Shown here: positions 16,865 to 26,221 of the stretch, one piece after another
Numbering within the stretch: the first letter of the stretch is position 1
Layout: every line of letters begins with the position of its first letter
Assembly: GCA_963726405.1 (NCBI GenBank)
Contig: CAVSCF010000005.1
Span: 124,001 to 188,000, forward strand
DNA from: JAOUJD01 sp963726405
Lineage (GTDB): Bacteria; Pseudomonadota; Gammaproteobacteria; Burkholderiales; Burkholderiaceae_F
Direction: 5' to 3'
DNA: 64,000 bases
Made by a program: the position numbers and the translations under genes
The notes under the pieces: generated by a model
The model's database searches: none
What the model was told of the DNA's origin: nothing
Seen by the model: only the letters and a program-made list of their open reading frames with translations

Positions 16865-18064
16865 ATGAACGCCCCCGACTCACGTCCCGTCAAGGCCTCG
16901 TTCAAGTGGGATGACCCGCTGCTGCTGGATGACCAGCTGAGCGAAGACGAGCGCATGGTGCGAGATGCCGCGCGCGCGTATGCGCAGGACAAACTCGCGC
17001 CGCGGGTGCTGGACGCTTTTCGCCACGAGAAGACCGATCCGTCGATCTTCCGCGAGATGGGCGAACTCGGCCTGCTCGGCGCCACCATCCCCGCCGAGTA
17101 CGGCGGTGCGGGCCTCAATGCGGTCTGTTACGGCCTGATCGCGCGCGAGATCGAGCGCGTGGACTCCGGATACCGCTCGATGATGAGCGTGCAGAGCTCG
17201 CTCGTGATGTATCCCATCTACGCCTATGGTTCCGAGGATCAGCGGCGCAAGTACCTGCCGAAACTCGCCAGCGGCGAATGGATCGGCTGCTTCGGATTGA
17301 CGGAACCCAATCACGGCTCCGACCCGGGCAGCATGGTCACGCGCGCGCGCAAGACCGACGGCGGCGTCCTGCTCCAGGGCTCGAAGACCTGGATCAGCAA
17401 CTCGCCGATCGCCGACGTGTTCGTCGTATGGGCGAAGGACGATGGCGGCGTGATTCGCGGCTACATCCTGGAGAAGGGGATGAAGGGGCTGAGCGCCCCG
17501 GCGATCCACGGCAAGATGGGCCTGCGCGCCTCCATCACCGGCGAGATCGTGATGGAAGGCGTGTTCGTTCCCAACGAGAACGAGTTGCCGAACGTGCAGG
17601 GCCTGAAGGGCCCGTTCGGCTGCCTCAACAGCGCGCGCTACGGCATCGCCTGGGGTGCGCTCGGCGCCGCCGAGTCGTGCTGGCACACCGCCCGGCAATA
17701 CGTGCTCGACCGCAAGCAGTTCGGCCGGCCGCTCGCGGCCAATCAGCTGATCCAGAAGAAACTCGCCGACATGCAGACCGAGATCGCGCTGGCGCTGCAG
17801 GGTTGCCTGCGACTCGGCCGCATGAAGGACGAGGGCACCGCGTCGGTCGAGATCACCAGCATCATGAAGCGCAACTCGTGCGGCAAGGCGCTCGATGTGG
17901 CACGGCTCGCGCGCGACATGCTCGGAGGCAACGGCATCAGCGACGAGTACGGCGTCGTGCGTCATATGCTGAATCTCGAGGTGGTCAACACCTACGAGGG
18001 AACGCACGACATCCACGCGCTGATCCTCGGCCGGGCGCAGACCGGCATCCAGGCGTTCTTCTGA
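16865..18064 (+). CDS. gcdH: Glutaryl-CoA dehydrogenase
   Basis: 399-residue acyl-CoA dehydrogenase. It carries the glutaryl-CoA type N-terminus FKWDDPLLLDDQLSEDERMV, FAD-binding GCFGLTEPNHGSDPGSM, and the catalytic base Glu378 in NTYEGTHDIHALILGRAQTG, matching GcdH rather than generic short-chain enzymes. It oxidatively decarboxylates glutaryl-CoA to crotonyl-CoA in lysine, tryptophan or aromatic acid catabolism. ATG 16865 follows AAGGAG by six bases. It lies near kynBU, but an anthranilate route does not need it, so shared function is uncertain. A hairpin follows its stop. Confidence 0.93.
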   Translation: MNAPDSRPVKASFKWDDPLLLDDQLSEDERMVRDAARAYAQDKLAPRVLDAFRHEKTDPSIFREMGELGLLGATIPAEYGGAGLNAVCYGLIAREIERVDSGYRSMMSVQSSLVMYPIYAYGSEDQRRKYLPKLASGEWIGCFGLTEPNHGSDPGSMVTRARKTDGGVLLQGSKTWISNSPIADVFVVWAKDDGGVIRGYILEKGMKGLSAPAIHGKMGLRASITGEIVMEGVFVPNENELPNVQGLKGPFGCLNSARYGIAWGALGAAESCWHTARQYVLDRKQFGRPLAANQLIQKKLADMQTEIALALQGCLRLGRMKDEGTASVEITSIMKRNSCGKALDVARLARDMLGGNGISDEYGVVRHMLNLEVVNTYEGTHDIHALILGRAQTGIQAFF

Positions 18065-18080
18065 CACGCGGCCTCAAATG

Positions 18081-18110
18081 AAAACGGCGCCCGAGGGCGC
18101 CGTTCATCAT
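18081..18110. terminator. Bidirectional hairpin terminator between gcdH and the esterase gene
   Basis: AACGGCGCCC pairs perfectly with GGGCGCCGTT (18083-18104) around a two-base centre. The minus-strand reading ends in a short T run (GTTTTC), while the plus strand runs into ATCATT. It lies 18 bases after the gcdH stop and just beyond the end of the convergent esterase gene, so it probably serves both. Confidence 0.75.
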
Positions 18111-18123
18111 TGACTGGTGACGA

Positions 18124-19130
18124 TCAACGACCGATCGCCGCGACCGCACGTTGTGCGACGAGTGGCATGCAACGCGGCCGACGGATGCAGTTCGTCCCAG
18201 AATATGTACTGTGCCCGGTGTCGCGCAGACCGGAGCGCCGGGCCGAGAAGAACGGGTAGCACGGGGCCGCTGAACTGTGAAGCCGAAGCCGTCGGAGTTT
18301 GCCGCGATCTGGGTCTGTAGATGCGCAACGACGTCGACGAGGTAGATGTTCAAGCCCGGAGTTCCTGCTTTGAGAGCCGGTGATCTGCGGCGCCAGACTC
18401 CGGTTGAAGCCGCCAGACATGTTCAGCAACAGCGTCGTGATCAACGGGTTGTTGAGTGCCTGAGCCGTTGCGACGGCGGCAGGATGGTACTCGAGGTTCG
18501 GTGAGTTCACGACAACGATGTGCCGCGCCCCGCCGGCCTGCAGGGTAACCAGGACGTTGACGACATCTGTCAACGGAAGCGGTGACCGTGTTGGTCGCGA
18601 TCGCCGTCGCAGCGCCGGGTTGCGAACCGACCAACTGCAAGGCCGCGTCCGCATTATTTGCCAAAGGCGCCGCCGTCGACGATGCACAAGAATCTGCGGG
18701 TTGAGCCTGGAAGCCGGCCCGTTGCAGCAGCGATTCGGTCTGCACGAGCAGGTTGGGGCGATTGCTGGCGGCGCGTGTCGCGTCGGGCATGATGCCGGTG
18801 CGTCGCCCCACCCATCGCGAAGTTGTATCCCCGGCTTGAGGGACGGCGACCATCGGACTGCCATACCGCGCCGCCACGGTCTGGTTGACCCAGAGCGGCC
18901 CGTTCGAGCCGTGCTCGTTCCGGCATACAGGCGGCGTGGGAAAGCAGAGCGGATTGGCCGGGTCGAGCACCGGTTTCCATTGTCGATAGCGCTGGCGCCA
19001 ATGACCAGGTCGTCTGCCCGAATAGCGGAGCCGGTTCCGGAGTGTCGTTGCTGCCGCCGCAGGAAATCAGAAGCAGGGAAGCCGCTGCAGCCGCGATCCA
19101 ACGCGCCGCATTGCGGGTGAAATCGAACAT
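18124..19130 (-). pseudogene. GDSL/SGNH esterase-like lipoprotein, broken by several frameshifts
   Basis: An N-terminal lipoprotein signal (MFDFTRNAARW then LLLISCGG) starts the gene at 19130, but the rest is spread over three frames. Recognisable SGNH pieces in order are: DLVIGASAIDNGNR (block I, with GAS where GDS is usual), SNGPLWVNQTVAARYG, YNFAMGGAT (block II/III), VVNVLVTLQAGGARHIVVVN, LLLNMSGGFN, and the final FWDELHPSAALH carrying the catalytic Asp-x-x-His. The order is intact and no large piece is missing, so it could be a real gene with sequencing errors or a recently decayed one. The role would be a secreted or surface esterase. Confidence 0.65.
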
Positions 19131-19346
19131 GGTGTCCCCCAGGTTGTGGATTGTTGGATTTGGGCCTTGGCAAGCACCCTGAAGCAACCAGGCCGCCGAA
19201 GATGATACTGCCGGGGAGCGGGTTTGCGTCTGACGGCCGCAGCACACGAGCCGGATTGATGGGCGACCGAAGGGAGGCACGGTCTTCAGGATCGACTTCG
19301 ACGTGGGCGCCGACCTGTCCGCAGGCCCCCGTCGAGCGGGCGGCGA

Positions 19347-20347
19347 TCAGCCCCGCGGGCGACTCCCCGCCTGGGCGCGCTGCAGCCGATCGTGAATCGC
19401 CGTCCAGTCCGCCCCTTGTGGCGGGTCCGCGATCACGATCCGCTCGGCCCCGGACTCGTCGAGCCGGTGCAAATTCGCGTAGAGATCCCGACCGTAGGTC
19501 ACGGGATCCTCCGGCGCGGCAAACTGGATCTGCGGCGGCGCACGCAGCGCGGTCAGCAGGGACTGCGGCGCGAGCAGCGCCACGCGAAGGTGGAACAGCG
19601 CCGCGAGTCGGCTTCCCAGCCGATCGACCGGAACCACTTCCAGCGGCGTGCGGGGCGCGTAGTGCCTTTCCAGCCGACCGGACGCGCGCGGGGCGCTGTC
19701 GGTCGGATCCTTCACCGGGACGCCGAGCACCTCTTCGAGTGCCGCGCGGGTGATGAAGGCCGGGCCGCAGCAGCGTCGGCGACGCGCCCGAGAGATCGAC
19801 GATCGTCGATTCGATGCCCACCGGACACGCGACCGCCGTCGAGGATCAGGTCCACCTCGCCATGGGGCTTTTCGCCGAGGTCCGCGCGGACATGCTCGGC
19901 CGTCGTCGGGCTGACGCGGCCGAAGCTGTTCGCGCTCGGAGCGGCGAGCGCACCGCCGAACGCCTGCAGCAGCGCCTGCGCCCATGGGTGCGCGGGACAA
20001 CGCAGGCCGACCGTGTCCTGGCCCCCAGTGACGACATCGAGCGCATGCGAGCTGCGCTTGAGCACGAGTGTCAGCGGGCCGGGCCAGAATTTCGCGGCGA
20101 GCGTGCGTGCCGACGGTGGAACGTCGCGCGCCCACGCGTCGATCGCATCCGCACTGGCGACGTGCACGATGACCGGATGATCGGCAGGTCGTCCCTTCGC
20201 CGCGAAGACGGCGCGCACCGCGGCCTCGCTGCCAGCGTCGGCCGCCAGGCCGTAGACGGTTTCCGTCGGCACCGCGACGAGGCCGCCGCGCTTCAGGACC
20301 GCGACCGCTTGCGCGATCAGCGCCGGATCGACGGGCGGGATGGCCAC
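19347..20347 (-). pseudogene. sua5: Sua5-type threonylcarbamoyl-AMP synthase, two frameshifts (probably sequence error)
   Basis: About 332 residues once mended. The N-terminal YrdC domain shows the KRGGLVAVPTETVYGLAADA pocket and AAKGRPADHPVIVHV; the C-terminal Sua5 domain shows SGRLERHYAPRTPLEVV. Sua5 makes threonylcarbamoyl-AMP for the t6A37 modification of tRNA, a nearly universal step. The frame shifts near 19830 (after VDLILDGGR, before GIESTIVDLSGAS) and near 19757 (LLRPG to FITRAALEE); removing one base at each restores the family sequence. Start GTG 20347 lies one base after the purK stop. Loss of this gene would be unusual, so an error in the sequence is likely. Confidence 0.88.
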
Positions 20348-20348
20348 G

Positions 20349-21510
20349 TCAGCGCGCGCCCTCGATGCCGAGCGCCGCAGCCACGCGGTTCGCCCGCGCG
20401 AGCGCCTCGTCGAGTGTCGCCGCCACGCAGGTGACGTGTCCCATCTTGCGGCCGCGGCCGCGCCTCGCGCTTTCCGTAGAGGTGCAGCTTCGCGCCCGGC
20501 ACGGCGACGACCGACGCCCAGTCGGGTTCGCGCTGCACGTCGCCGCCGAACCAGACATCGCCGAGGATGTTCAGCATCACGGCCGGGAGCGCCTGCGTCG
20601 TGTCGCCGAGCGGCAGGTTCGCCATCACGCGGGCCTGCTGCTCGAACTGGCTGGTGATGCAGGCATCGATCGTGTAGTGCCCGGAGTTGTGCGGGCGCGG
20701 GGCGATCTCGTTCACCACCAGTTGGTCGTTCGCGAGCACGAAGAACTCGACGCACAGGACGCCGACGTAGTTCATGTGTTCGGCGATGGTGACGGCGGCG
20801 GCGCGCGCGCGGCGCGCCAGCCCGTCGCGAACGCGTGCGGGCACGACCGACACGGCAAGGATTCCGCCGCGGTGCTCGTTCTCCGCCACCGGGAAGGTGG
20901 TCGTCGCGCCGTCCCGACCGCGGCACACGACGACCGACACCTCGCACTCCAGCGGCAAACGCTGCTCGAGCACGCACGGCACGCGGCCCATGCGCTCCCA
21001 CGCGGCGCGCGCCGCATCGACGGTCGCCACCCGCTCCTGGCCCTTGCCGTCGTATCCCAGGCGCGCCGATTTCAGGATGCCGGGCAGCAGGCCGGGATCG
21101 ATGCCGTCGAAGTCCTCCTGGCGTTCGATCACCGCGTGCGGTGCAACGTCGATGCCGCACGAAGCGACGAAGCGCTTCTCGGCGATGCGGTCCTGGGCAA
21201 TCTCGACACTGGCGGCATCCGGGCTGACGCTGCAGTGCCCGGCGAGATAGGCCAGGGCGGCCGCCGGCACGTTCTCGAACTCGGTCGTGGCGGCGCGGCA
21301 GCGGCGCGCGAGTTCCGCCAGGCCTTCACGATCCAGGTAGTCGGCGGCGATGTGATCGTCCGCGACGGCGCCCGCCGGACTGTCCGGGCCCGGGTCGAGC
21401 ACGCACACCTTGAAGCCCAGGGACTGCGCCGCCATGCAGAACATGCGGCCAAGCTGGCCGCCGCCAAGAAGGCCGAGCCAGGAACCGGGAGGGATCGCCT
21501 TGTCGCTCAT
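20349..21510 (-). pseudogene. purK: PurK, 5-(carboxyamino)imidazole ribonucleotide synthase, one frameshift (probably sequence error)
   Basis: ATP-grasp enzyme that carboxylates AIR to N5-CAIR in purine synthesis. Starts MSDKAIPPGSWLGLLGGGQL at 21510 (stop of purE at 21528 is 17 bases away). Family signatures include ATTEFENVPAAAL, ARLGYDGKGQ, ECEVSVVVCRG and NEIAPRPHNSGHYTIDA. Near 20455, within CGGCCGCGGCCGC, the frame slips: the first part ends KLHLYGKREARP and the other frame continues GRKMGHVTCVAATLDEALA to the stop at 20349. Removing one C restores GRKMGH, a conserved PurK ending. Followed directly by sua5. Confidence 0.9.
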
Positions 21511-21527
21511 GCCGCACGCATGCGCGG

Positions 21528-22028
21528 TCAGAGCGGCAGGGTCATGTTGCGCGCCTTCTCCGTCTGCGTGGCACGGAACTGCGCAAGCTTCATCGCGAGA
21601 TCGCTGTCCTCGGTGGCGAGCATCGCGATCGCGAAGAGGGCCGCGTTCGATGCGCCTGCCTCGCCGATGGCGAAGGTGGCCACAGGCACGCCGCGCGGCA
21701 TCTGCACGATCGACAGCAGCGAGTCCTCGCCGCGCAGGTACTTGGAAGGAATCGGCACGCCGCACACGGGAATGACGGTTTTCGACGCCAGCATGCCCGG
21801 CAGGTGCGCGGCCCCGCCGGCACCGGCGATGATCGCCTTGAGGCCCCGCTCGCGCGCGCTGTCGGCGTACGCGAACATCTCGTCCGGCATGCGGTGCGCC
21901 GACAGGACTTTCGCCTCGAACGAAACACCGAACTCCTTCAGGATCGTGCAGGCGTGCTGCATCACGTCCCAGTCGGAATTGGAGCCCATGACGACGCCGA
22001 TCGACGCCGAGCCGTTGCGAGATGTCAT
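21528..22028 (-). CDS. purE: PurE, N5-carboxyaminoimidazole ribonucleotide mutase
   Basis: 166 residues; converts N5-CAIR to CAIR. Signatures: GVVMGSNSDWDVMQHA (11-26), KVLSAHRMPDEMFAYA with the catalytic His, IIAGAGGAAHLPGMLASKT and GVPIPSK. Class I PurE (works with PurK), consistent with purK 17 bases downstream. ATG 22028 is chosen; a longer open frame upstream overlaps purC. Second gene of purC-purE-purK-sua5. Confidence 0.96.
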   Translation of the reverse strand: MTSRNGSASIGVVMGSNSDWDVMQHACTILKEFGVSFEAKVLSAHRMPDEMFAYADSARERGLKAIIAGAGGAAHLPGMLASKTVIPVCGVPIPSKYLRGEDSLLSIVQMPRGVPVATFAIGEAGASNAALFAIAMLATEDSDLAMKLAQFRATQTEKARNMTLPL

Positions 22029-22126
22029 TGTGATGGCCGTTCGGCGGACGCGCTCGTGCGCCGGCGCCGGTGAAAAAACGCGATTGTAGCGACGGCCTCG
22101 TCGCCGTCGCGCGACGCTGCCTGCCG

Positions 22127-23020
22127 CTAGTCGAGTTCCTTGCCGGTGATCCGGCGCAGGGCTTCGCGATACTTGTCGGCGGTCTTCGCGATCACGTCGG
22201 CCGGCAGCGCCGGCGGAGGCGGCGTCTTGTCCCACGGCTGGGCTTCGAGCCAGTCGCGGACGAACTGCTTGTCGAAGGACGGAGGCGACTGCCCCACCGA
22301 GTACTCGTCGGCCGGCCAGAAACGCGAGGAGTCCGCCGTGAGCACTTCGTCCATCAGGTGCAGGTTGCCCTCGCGGTCGAGGCCGAATTCGAACTTGGTG
22401 TCGGCGATGATGATGCCGCGGGTCGCCGCGTAGTCCGCCGCCGCCTGGTAGAGCGACAGGCTCACGCTGCGGACGCGAAAGGCCAGCTCGGCGCCGACGA
22501 TTTCCTTCATCCGCTCGAAACTGATGTTCTCGTCGTGCGTGCCGAGCTCCGCCTTGTTGGCCGGCGTGAAGATCGGCTCGGGCAGCTTGCTCGCCATCTG
22601 CAGGCCGCGCGGCAGTTCGATGCCGCACACTTCCCCGGTGCGCTGGTAGTCCTTCCAGCCCGAACCGATCAGGTAGCCGCGCACGACGGCCTCGACCGGT
22701 ATCGGCTTCAGCCGCATGGCGACGACGGCACGGCCGTGCACCTGCTCGACCTCGTCAGGCGCCACCACGCTTTCCGGCGCGATTCCCGTGAGGTGATTGC
22801 CGATGACGTGGGCGAGCCGCTCGAACCAGAAGTTCGACATCGCGTTGAGCACGCGCCCCTTGTCGGGAATCGGCTGGCTCATCACGACGTCGAAGGCCGA
22901 CAGCCGGTCGGTGGTGACGATCAGCAGCTTGTCGTCGCCGACGGCATAGCTGTCGCGCACCTTGCCGCGGTACACGAAGGGGAGCGATTTGATCGTCGTC
23001 TTGTAGATGCCGGCCGCCAT
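22127..23020 (-). CDS. purC: PurC, SAICAR synthase
   Basis: 297-residue ligase joining aspartate to CAIR with ATP. Signatures: YRGKVRDSYAVGDDKLLIVT (17-36), DRLSAFDVVM, SNFWFERLAHVIGNHLTGI, and LIADTKFEFG-like IIIADTKFEFGLDREG. This long form, ending GKELD, is the betaproteobacterial type. It begins the purine run, 98 bases before purE. Confidence 0.96.
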   Translation of the reverse strand: MAAGIYKTTIKSLPFVYRGKVRDSYAVGDDKLLIVTTDRLSAFDVVMSQPIPDKGRVLNAMSNFWFERLAHVIGNHLTGIAPESVVAPDEVEQVHGRAVVAMRLKPIPVEAVVRGYLIGSGWKDYQRTGEVCGIELPRGLQMASKLPEPIFTPANKAELGTHDENISFERMKEIVGAELAFRVRSVSLSLYQAAADYAATRGIIIADTKFEFGLDREGNLHLMDEVLTADSSRFWPADEYSVGQSPPSFDKQFVRDWLEAQPWDKTPPPPALPADVIAKTADKYREALRRITGKELD

Positions 23021-23113
23021 GGCGCCCCCGCTCGTTCGTTGCCCGACGTACGCGTTGCCGGCCGTACGGTTCTTCGGTGAAGCGCGGGATTTTACGGCAG
23101 CGGAGCCGGCCGC

Positions 23114-23527
23114 TCAGAGGTAGTGCGACCCCAGAATGGTGAGCCAGGTCATGCCGGCGATGAGAAGCGAGATCATCACCGCGGCGCTCCCGTAGTCCTT
23201 CGCGCGCTTGGCAAGCGGATCGATCTCGACGCTGTCCCGGTCCACGGCGACCTCGATGGCCGTGTTCAGCAGTTCGACGATCAGCACGAGGAGCAGCGAG
23301 CTGACCAGAAGCACCTTTTCCACCCCGGGCAGCGGCAGCAGCAGCGCGACCGGCAGCAGCACGGCCGCCAGCACCAGTTCCTGCCTGAAGGCGTTTTCGT
23401 GTCGCCACGCGGCGGCAAGGCCGTCGATCGAATAGCGCGTGGCGTTGAGGAGGCGGCGCAGGCCGCGGCGCCCCTTGAAGGCGCTGCTGTCACCGGGCTC
23501 TGGTCCGGGTCCGTTCGACTCTGACAT
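23114..23527 (-). CDS. dgkA: Diacylglycerol kinase
   Basis: 137-residue inner-membrane enzyme that phosphorylates diacylglycerol for lipid recycling. The DgkA signatures are present: RYSIDGLAAAWRHENAFRQE (the E-x-x-F-R-Q-E amphipathic helix), ELLNTAIEVAVDRDS (catalytic Glu and Asn), and three hydrophobic helices. The N-terminal 25 residues are a Ser/Pro/Gly-rich cytoplasmic extension. Start MSESNGPG is chosen over an upstream TTG. It is divergent from the Bug gene, 93 bases upstream of purC. Confidence 0.93.
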   Translation of the reverse strand: MSESNGPGPEPGDSSAFKGRRGLRRLLNATRYSIDGLAAAWRHENAFRQELVLAAVLLPVALLLPLPGVEKVLLVSSLLLVLIVELLNTAIEVAVDRDSVEIDPLAKRAKDYGSAAVMISLLIAGMTWLTILGSHYL

Positions 23528-23697
23528 CGCGGAAATGATACGCGCGCAGCCGTCATCGACGCCGCTTTCTCTCCCCGGTACGAGAGGGAAGGCCGCCTTA
23601 CACCTTGTGCCATGGTGTGCTTGCAAGGCCCGCCACGCGCGTGTACGGCACGGCGCCCGCTGCATATACTCGTCGCACAACTACACGAGGAGACTCC

Positions 23698-24664
23698 ATG
23701 GATCGGCGCACTTTGTTGACTGCGGCGGGTGCCGCGGCTGTTCTGCCCCACGCCCTCGTCCAGCGCCCAGGCCTTTCCCGCCCGGCCCATTTCGATCTAC
23801 GTCGCCTTCCCGGCCGGCGGGCCGACCGACCAGTTCTTTCGCGCGCTGGCGGAGTCGGCCTCGAAGGTCCTGGGGCAGTCCGTCATCGTCGAGAACAAGC
23901 CCGGCGCGGGCGGCACGCTGGCACCGATTGCAGCGAAGAACGCGAAGCCGGATGGCTACGTCGTATCGCAGATGCCCCTGGGCGTCTTCCGTGTGCCGCA
24001 CATGCAGAAGGCGCCGCAGTTCGACCCCATCAAGGACTTCACCTACATCATCAACCTGACCGGGTACACATTCGGCCTCGTCGTCCCGGCGGGCGCGCCG
24101 TGGAAGACCATCAAGGACTATGTCGAGGACGCTAGGCGCAACCCCGGCAAGATCGACTACGGCTCGACGGGCACGGGAACGACGCCGCATCTCGTGATGG
24201 AAGAGTTCGCGCAGAAGGCCGGCATCAAGCTGACACACGTCCCGTTCAAGGGCAGCGCGGACATGATGGCGTCGATCCTCGGCGGCCACATCCAGTCCGC
24301 CAGCGACTCGACCGGCTGGGCGCCGCACGTGGAATCCGGAAAACTGCGCCTGCTCGCGACCTTCGGCCCGAAGCGCACCAAGCGGTGGCCCGACGTGCCG
24401 ACCCTCACGGAACTCGGCTACGACACCGTCTCCGAATCGCCATTCGGCCTCGCCGGCCCGGCCGGCATGGACCCCAACGTCGTGCGCACGCTGCACGACG
24501 CCTTCAGGAAGGCCCTGGAGGACCCCAAGGTCGTTGCCCTCATGGACCGCTTCGACCAGCCGACGGTGTACATGAGCACCGACGACTACGCCAAGTTCGC
24601 GCGCCAGACGTACGAGACGGAGCGGGCGACCGTGGAGAGGCTGGGGTTGAAGGGGACGATGTAG
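23698..24664 (+). CDS. Bug-family tripartite tricarboxylate transporter receptor (frameshift in signal peptide)
   Basis: About 322 residues once mended. The mature protein is a clear Bug receptor: ISIYVAFPAGGPTDQFFRAL, VIVENKPGAGGTLAPIA, IDYGSTGTGTTPHLVMEEFA and VPFKGSADMMASILGGHIQ. It binds a carboxylate in the periplasm for a TctAB-type permease; none is in the window, as is common for these orphan receptors. ATG 23698 after GAGGAG begins a signal peptide (MDRRTLLTAAGAAAVLP) but the body is in another frame. Removing one C from the CCCC near 23748 joins them into PTPSSSAQAFPARP. A sequence error in a homopolymer is likely. Confidence 0.88.
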
Positions 24665-25051
24665 GGCGAGCGTCGCTCGTGTACGCGACCGGCTGCGCCG
24701 GTCGCACGTGCACTCGCTCCGAGTAGTTAGGGGGCCGGGCTTCGGGGCGGCCGGGCGCCCGGCCCATGGCAAAGGCGTCGGCACTCTCCCTGGCCCTCTC
24801 GCCGAGCAAGAGGGAAAGCGCACATCCCCCTATGCCCCCTTCGCCAGGCGAAGGGGGAAAACCGTCGCGGTGACAGCGCCCGTCCTTTCGGTCGTTTCTC
24901 CTCCCGCCAGGCGGGAGGCCGGGTGGGTGCCGTGCCTTTGTATTCGGGTCGAGCGCCCGGCCGCTCCGAAGCCCGACCGACTAACTAGTCGGAGCGAGTG
25001 CACGTGCGAATCCCGACTTCGTCGGGATTCGCGTACACGAGCGACGCGCTC
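24665..25051. repeat. Non-coding composite of inverted repeats between two convergent genes
   Basis: No gene here. Two arms (about 24667-24760 and 24950-25050) are near-perfect inverted copies: the blocks GCGTCGCTCGTGTACGCGA, TCGCACGTGCACTCGCTCCG and GCGGCCGGGCGC occur in both. Each arm encloses its own hairpin, and these differ in sequence but are each self-complementary: CGACCGGC/GCCGGTCG (24685-24703) against GCGAATCCCGAC/GTCGGGATTCGC (25005-25031). Between the arms lie three more palindromes, at 24793-24813, 24834-24856 and 24899-24917, the last two perfect with centre GCC-A-GGC. A REP- or MITE-like element and transcription end signal is the likely nature. Confidence 0.8.
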
Positions 25052-26116
25052 CTAATGCACGTGCTGCGACAACTCCCCGGTCTCGTACTTGTGCGCGACG
25101 TTGGTGAGCGGCACCGGCTGGATCTTGCCGGCCTGGCCTTCGCAGCCGAACTGGATGTAACGCTGCTTGCAGATGCTCTTCGCCGCTTCGCGCGCGGGTT
25201 TGAGGTAGTCGCGCGGGTCGAACTTGCCGGGGTTCTCGAACAGGTACTTGCGGATCGCGGCGGTCATCGCAAGGCGGATGTCGGTGTCGATGTTCACCTT
25301 GCGCACGCCGTGCTTGATCGCCTCCTGGATCTCCTCGACCGGCACGCCGTAGGTTTCCTTCATGTCGCCGCCGTACTTGCGGATCTCCGCCAGCAGGTCC
25401 TGCGGCACGCTCGACGAGCCGTGCATCACGAGGTGCGTGTTCGGGATGCGGCGATGGATCGCCTTGATGCGCTCGATGGCGAGGATGTCGCCCGTCGGCT
25501 TCCGCGTGAACTTGTACGCGCCGTGGCTGGTGCCGATGGCGATCGCCAGCGCATCGAGCTGTGTCTTCTTGACGAAGTCGGCCGCCTGGTCGGGATCGGT
25601 CAGCAACTGTTCGCGCGTCATCGTCGACTCGGTGCCGTGGCCGTCTTCCTTGTCGCCGCGCATCGTCTCGAGGGAACCGAGGCAGCCCAGCTCTCCCTCG
25701 ACGCTGACGCCCAGCTTGTGGGCCATGTCGACGACCTTCTTGGTCGTCTGCCAGTTGTAGTCGTAATCGGCGATCGTCTTGCCGTCCTCGCGCAGCGACC
25801 CGTCCATCATCACCGAGGAAAAGCCGAGCTTGATCGCGCCTTCGCAGACCGCCGGCGACTGGCCGTGGTCCTGGTGCATCGCGACCGGCAGGTCGGGATA
25901 GCTCTCGACGGCGGCCTGGATGAGGTGCTTCAGGAACAGTTCGCCGGAGTACTTACGCGCGCCTGCCGAGGCTTGCATGATCACGGGAGCGTTGACCTCG
26001 CGGGCCGCCTCCATGATGGCCTGCACCTGCTCGAGATTGTTGACGTTGAAAGCGGGAACGCCGTAGCCGTTCTCCGCCGCGTGATCGAGCAATTGACGCA
26101 TCGACACCAGTGCCAT
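25052..26116 (-). CDS. fba: Class II fructose-bisphosphate aldolase
   Basis: 354-residue zinc aldolase splitting fructose 1,6-bisphosphate. Class II signatures: GYGVPAFNVNNLEQVQAIM (17-35), DHGQSPAVCEGAIKLGFSSV with the zinc His, DGSLRE, EGELGCLGS and KVNIDTDIRLAMTAAIRKYL. The sequence is the CbbA-like type found in Betaproteobacteria. It ends the glycolytic run pgk-VOC-pyk-S41 protease-fba on the minus strand and its stop abuts the inverted-repeat region. Confidence 0.96.
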   Translation of the reverse strand: MALVSMRQLLDHAAENGYGVPAFNVNNLEQVQAIMEAAREVNAPVIMQASAGARKYSGELFLKHLIQAAVESYPDLPVAMHQDHGQSPAVCEGAIKLGFSSVMMDGSLREDGKTIADYDYNWQTTKKVVDMAHKLGVSVEGELGCLGSLETMRGDKEDGHGTESTMTREQLLTDPDQAADFVKKTQLDALAIAIGTSHGAYKFTRKPTGDILAIERIKAIHRRIPNTHLVMHGSSSVPQDLLAEIRKYGGDMKETYGVPVEEIQEAIKHGVRKVNIDTDIRLAMTAAIRKYLFENPGKFDPRDYLKPAREAAKSICKQRYIQFGCEGQAGKIQPVPLTNVAHKYETGELSQHVH

Positions 26117-26221
26117 TTCCTGTCTCCTCTGCTTTCCGCTAAGCCGTTTCGTGAAGCCCGCCTGAACTCGTCATTTTAGGCGAGCGGCGGAAAGTGGCTG
26201 TCCGGCCCACACGGGCGACGG

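Noticed and set aside
20349..20600. Programmed frameshifting in purK
   Set aside because: No slippery heptamer or downstream structure of the known kind; removing one base from a GC repeat restores a conserved ending, so an error is simpler.
24708..25055. A 115-codon frame inside the inverted-repeat region
   Set aside because: Translates the palindromes themselves; no start signal or domain.
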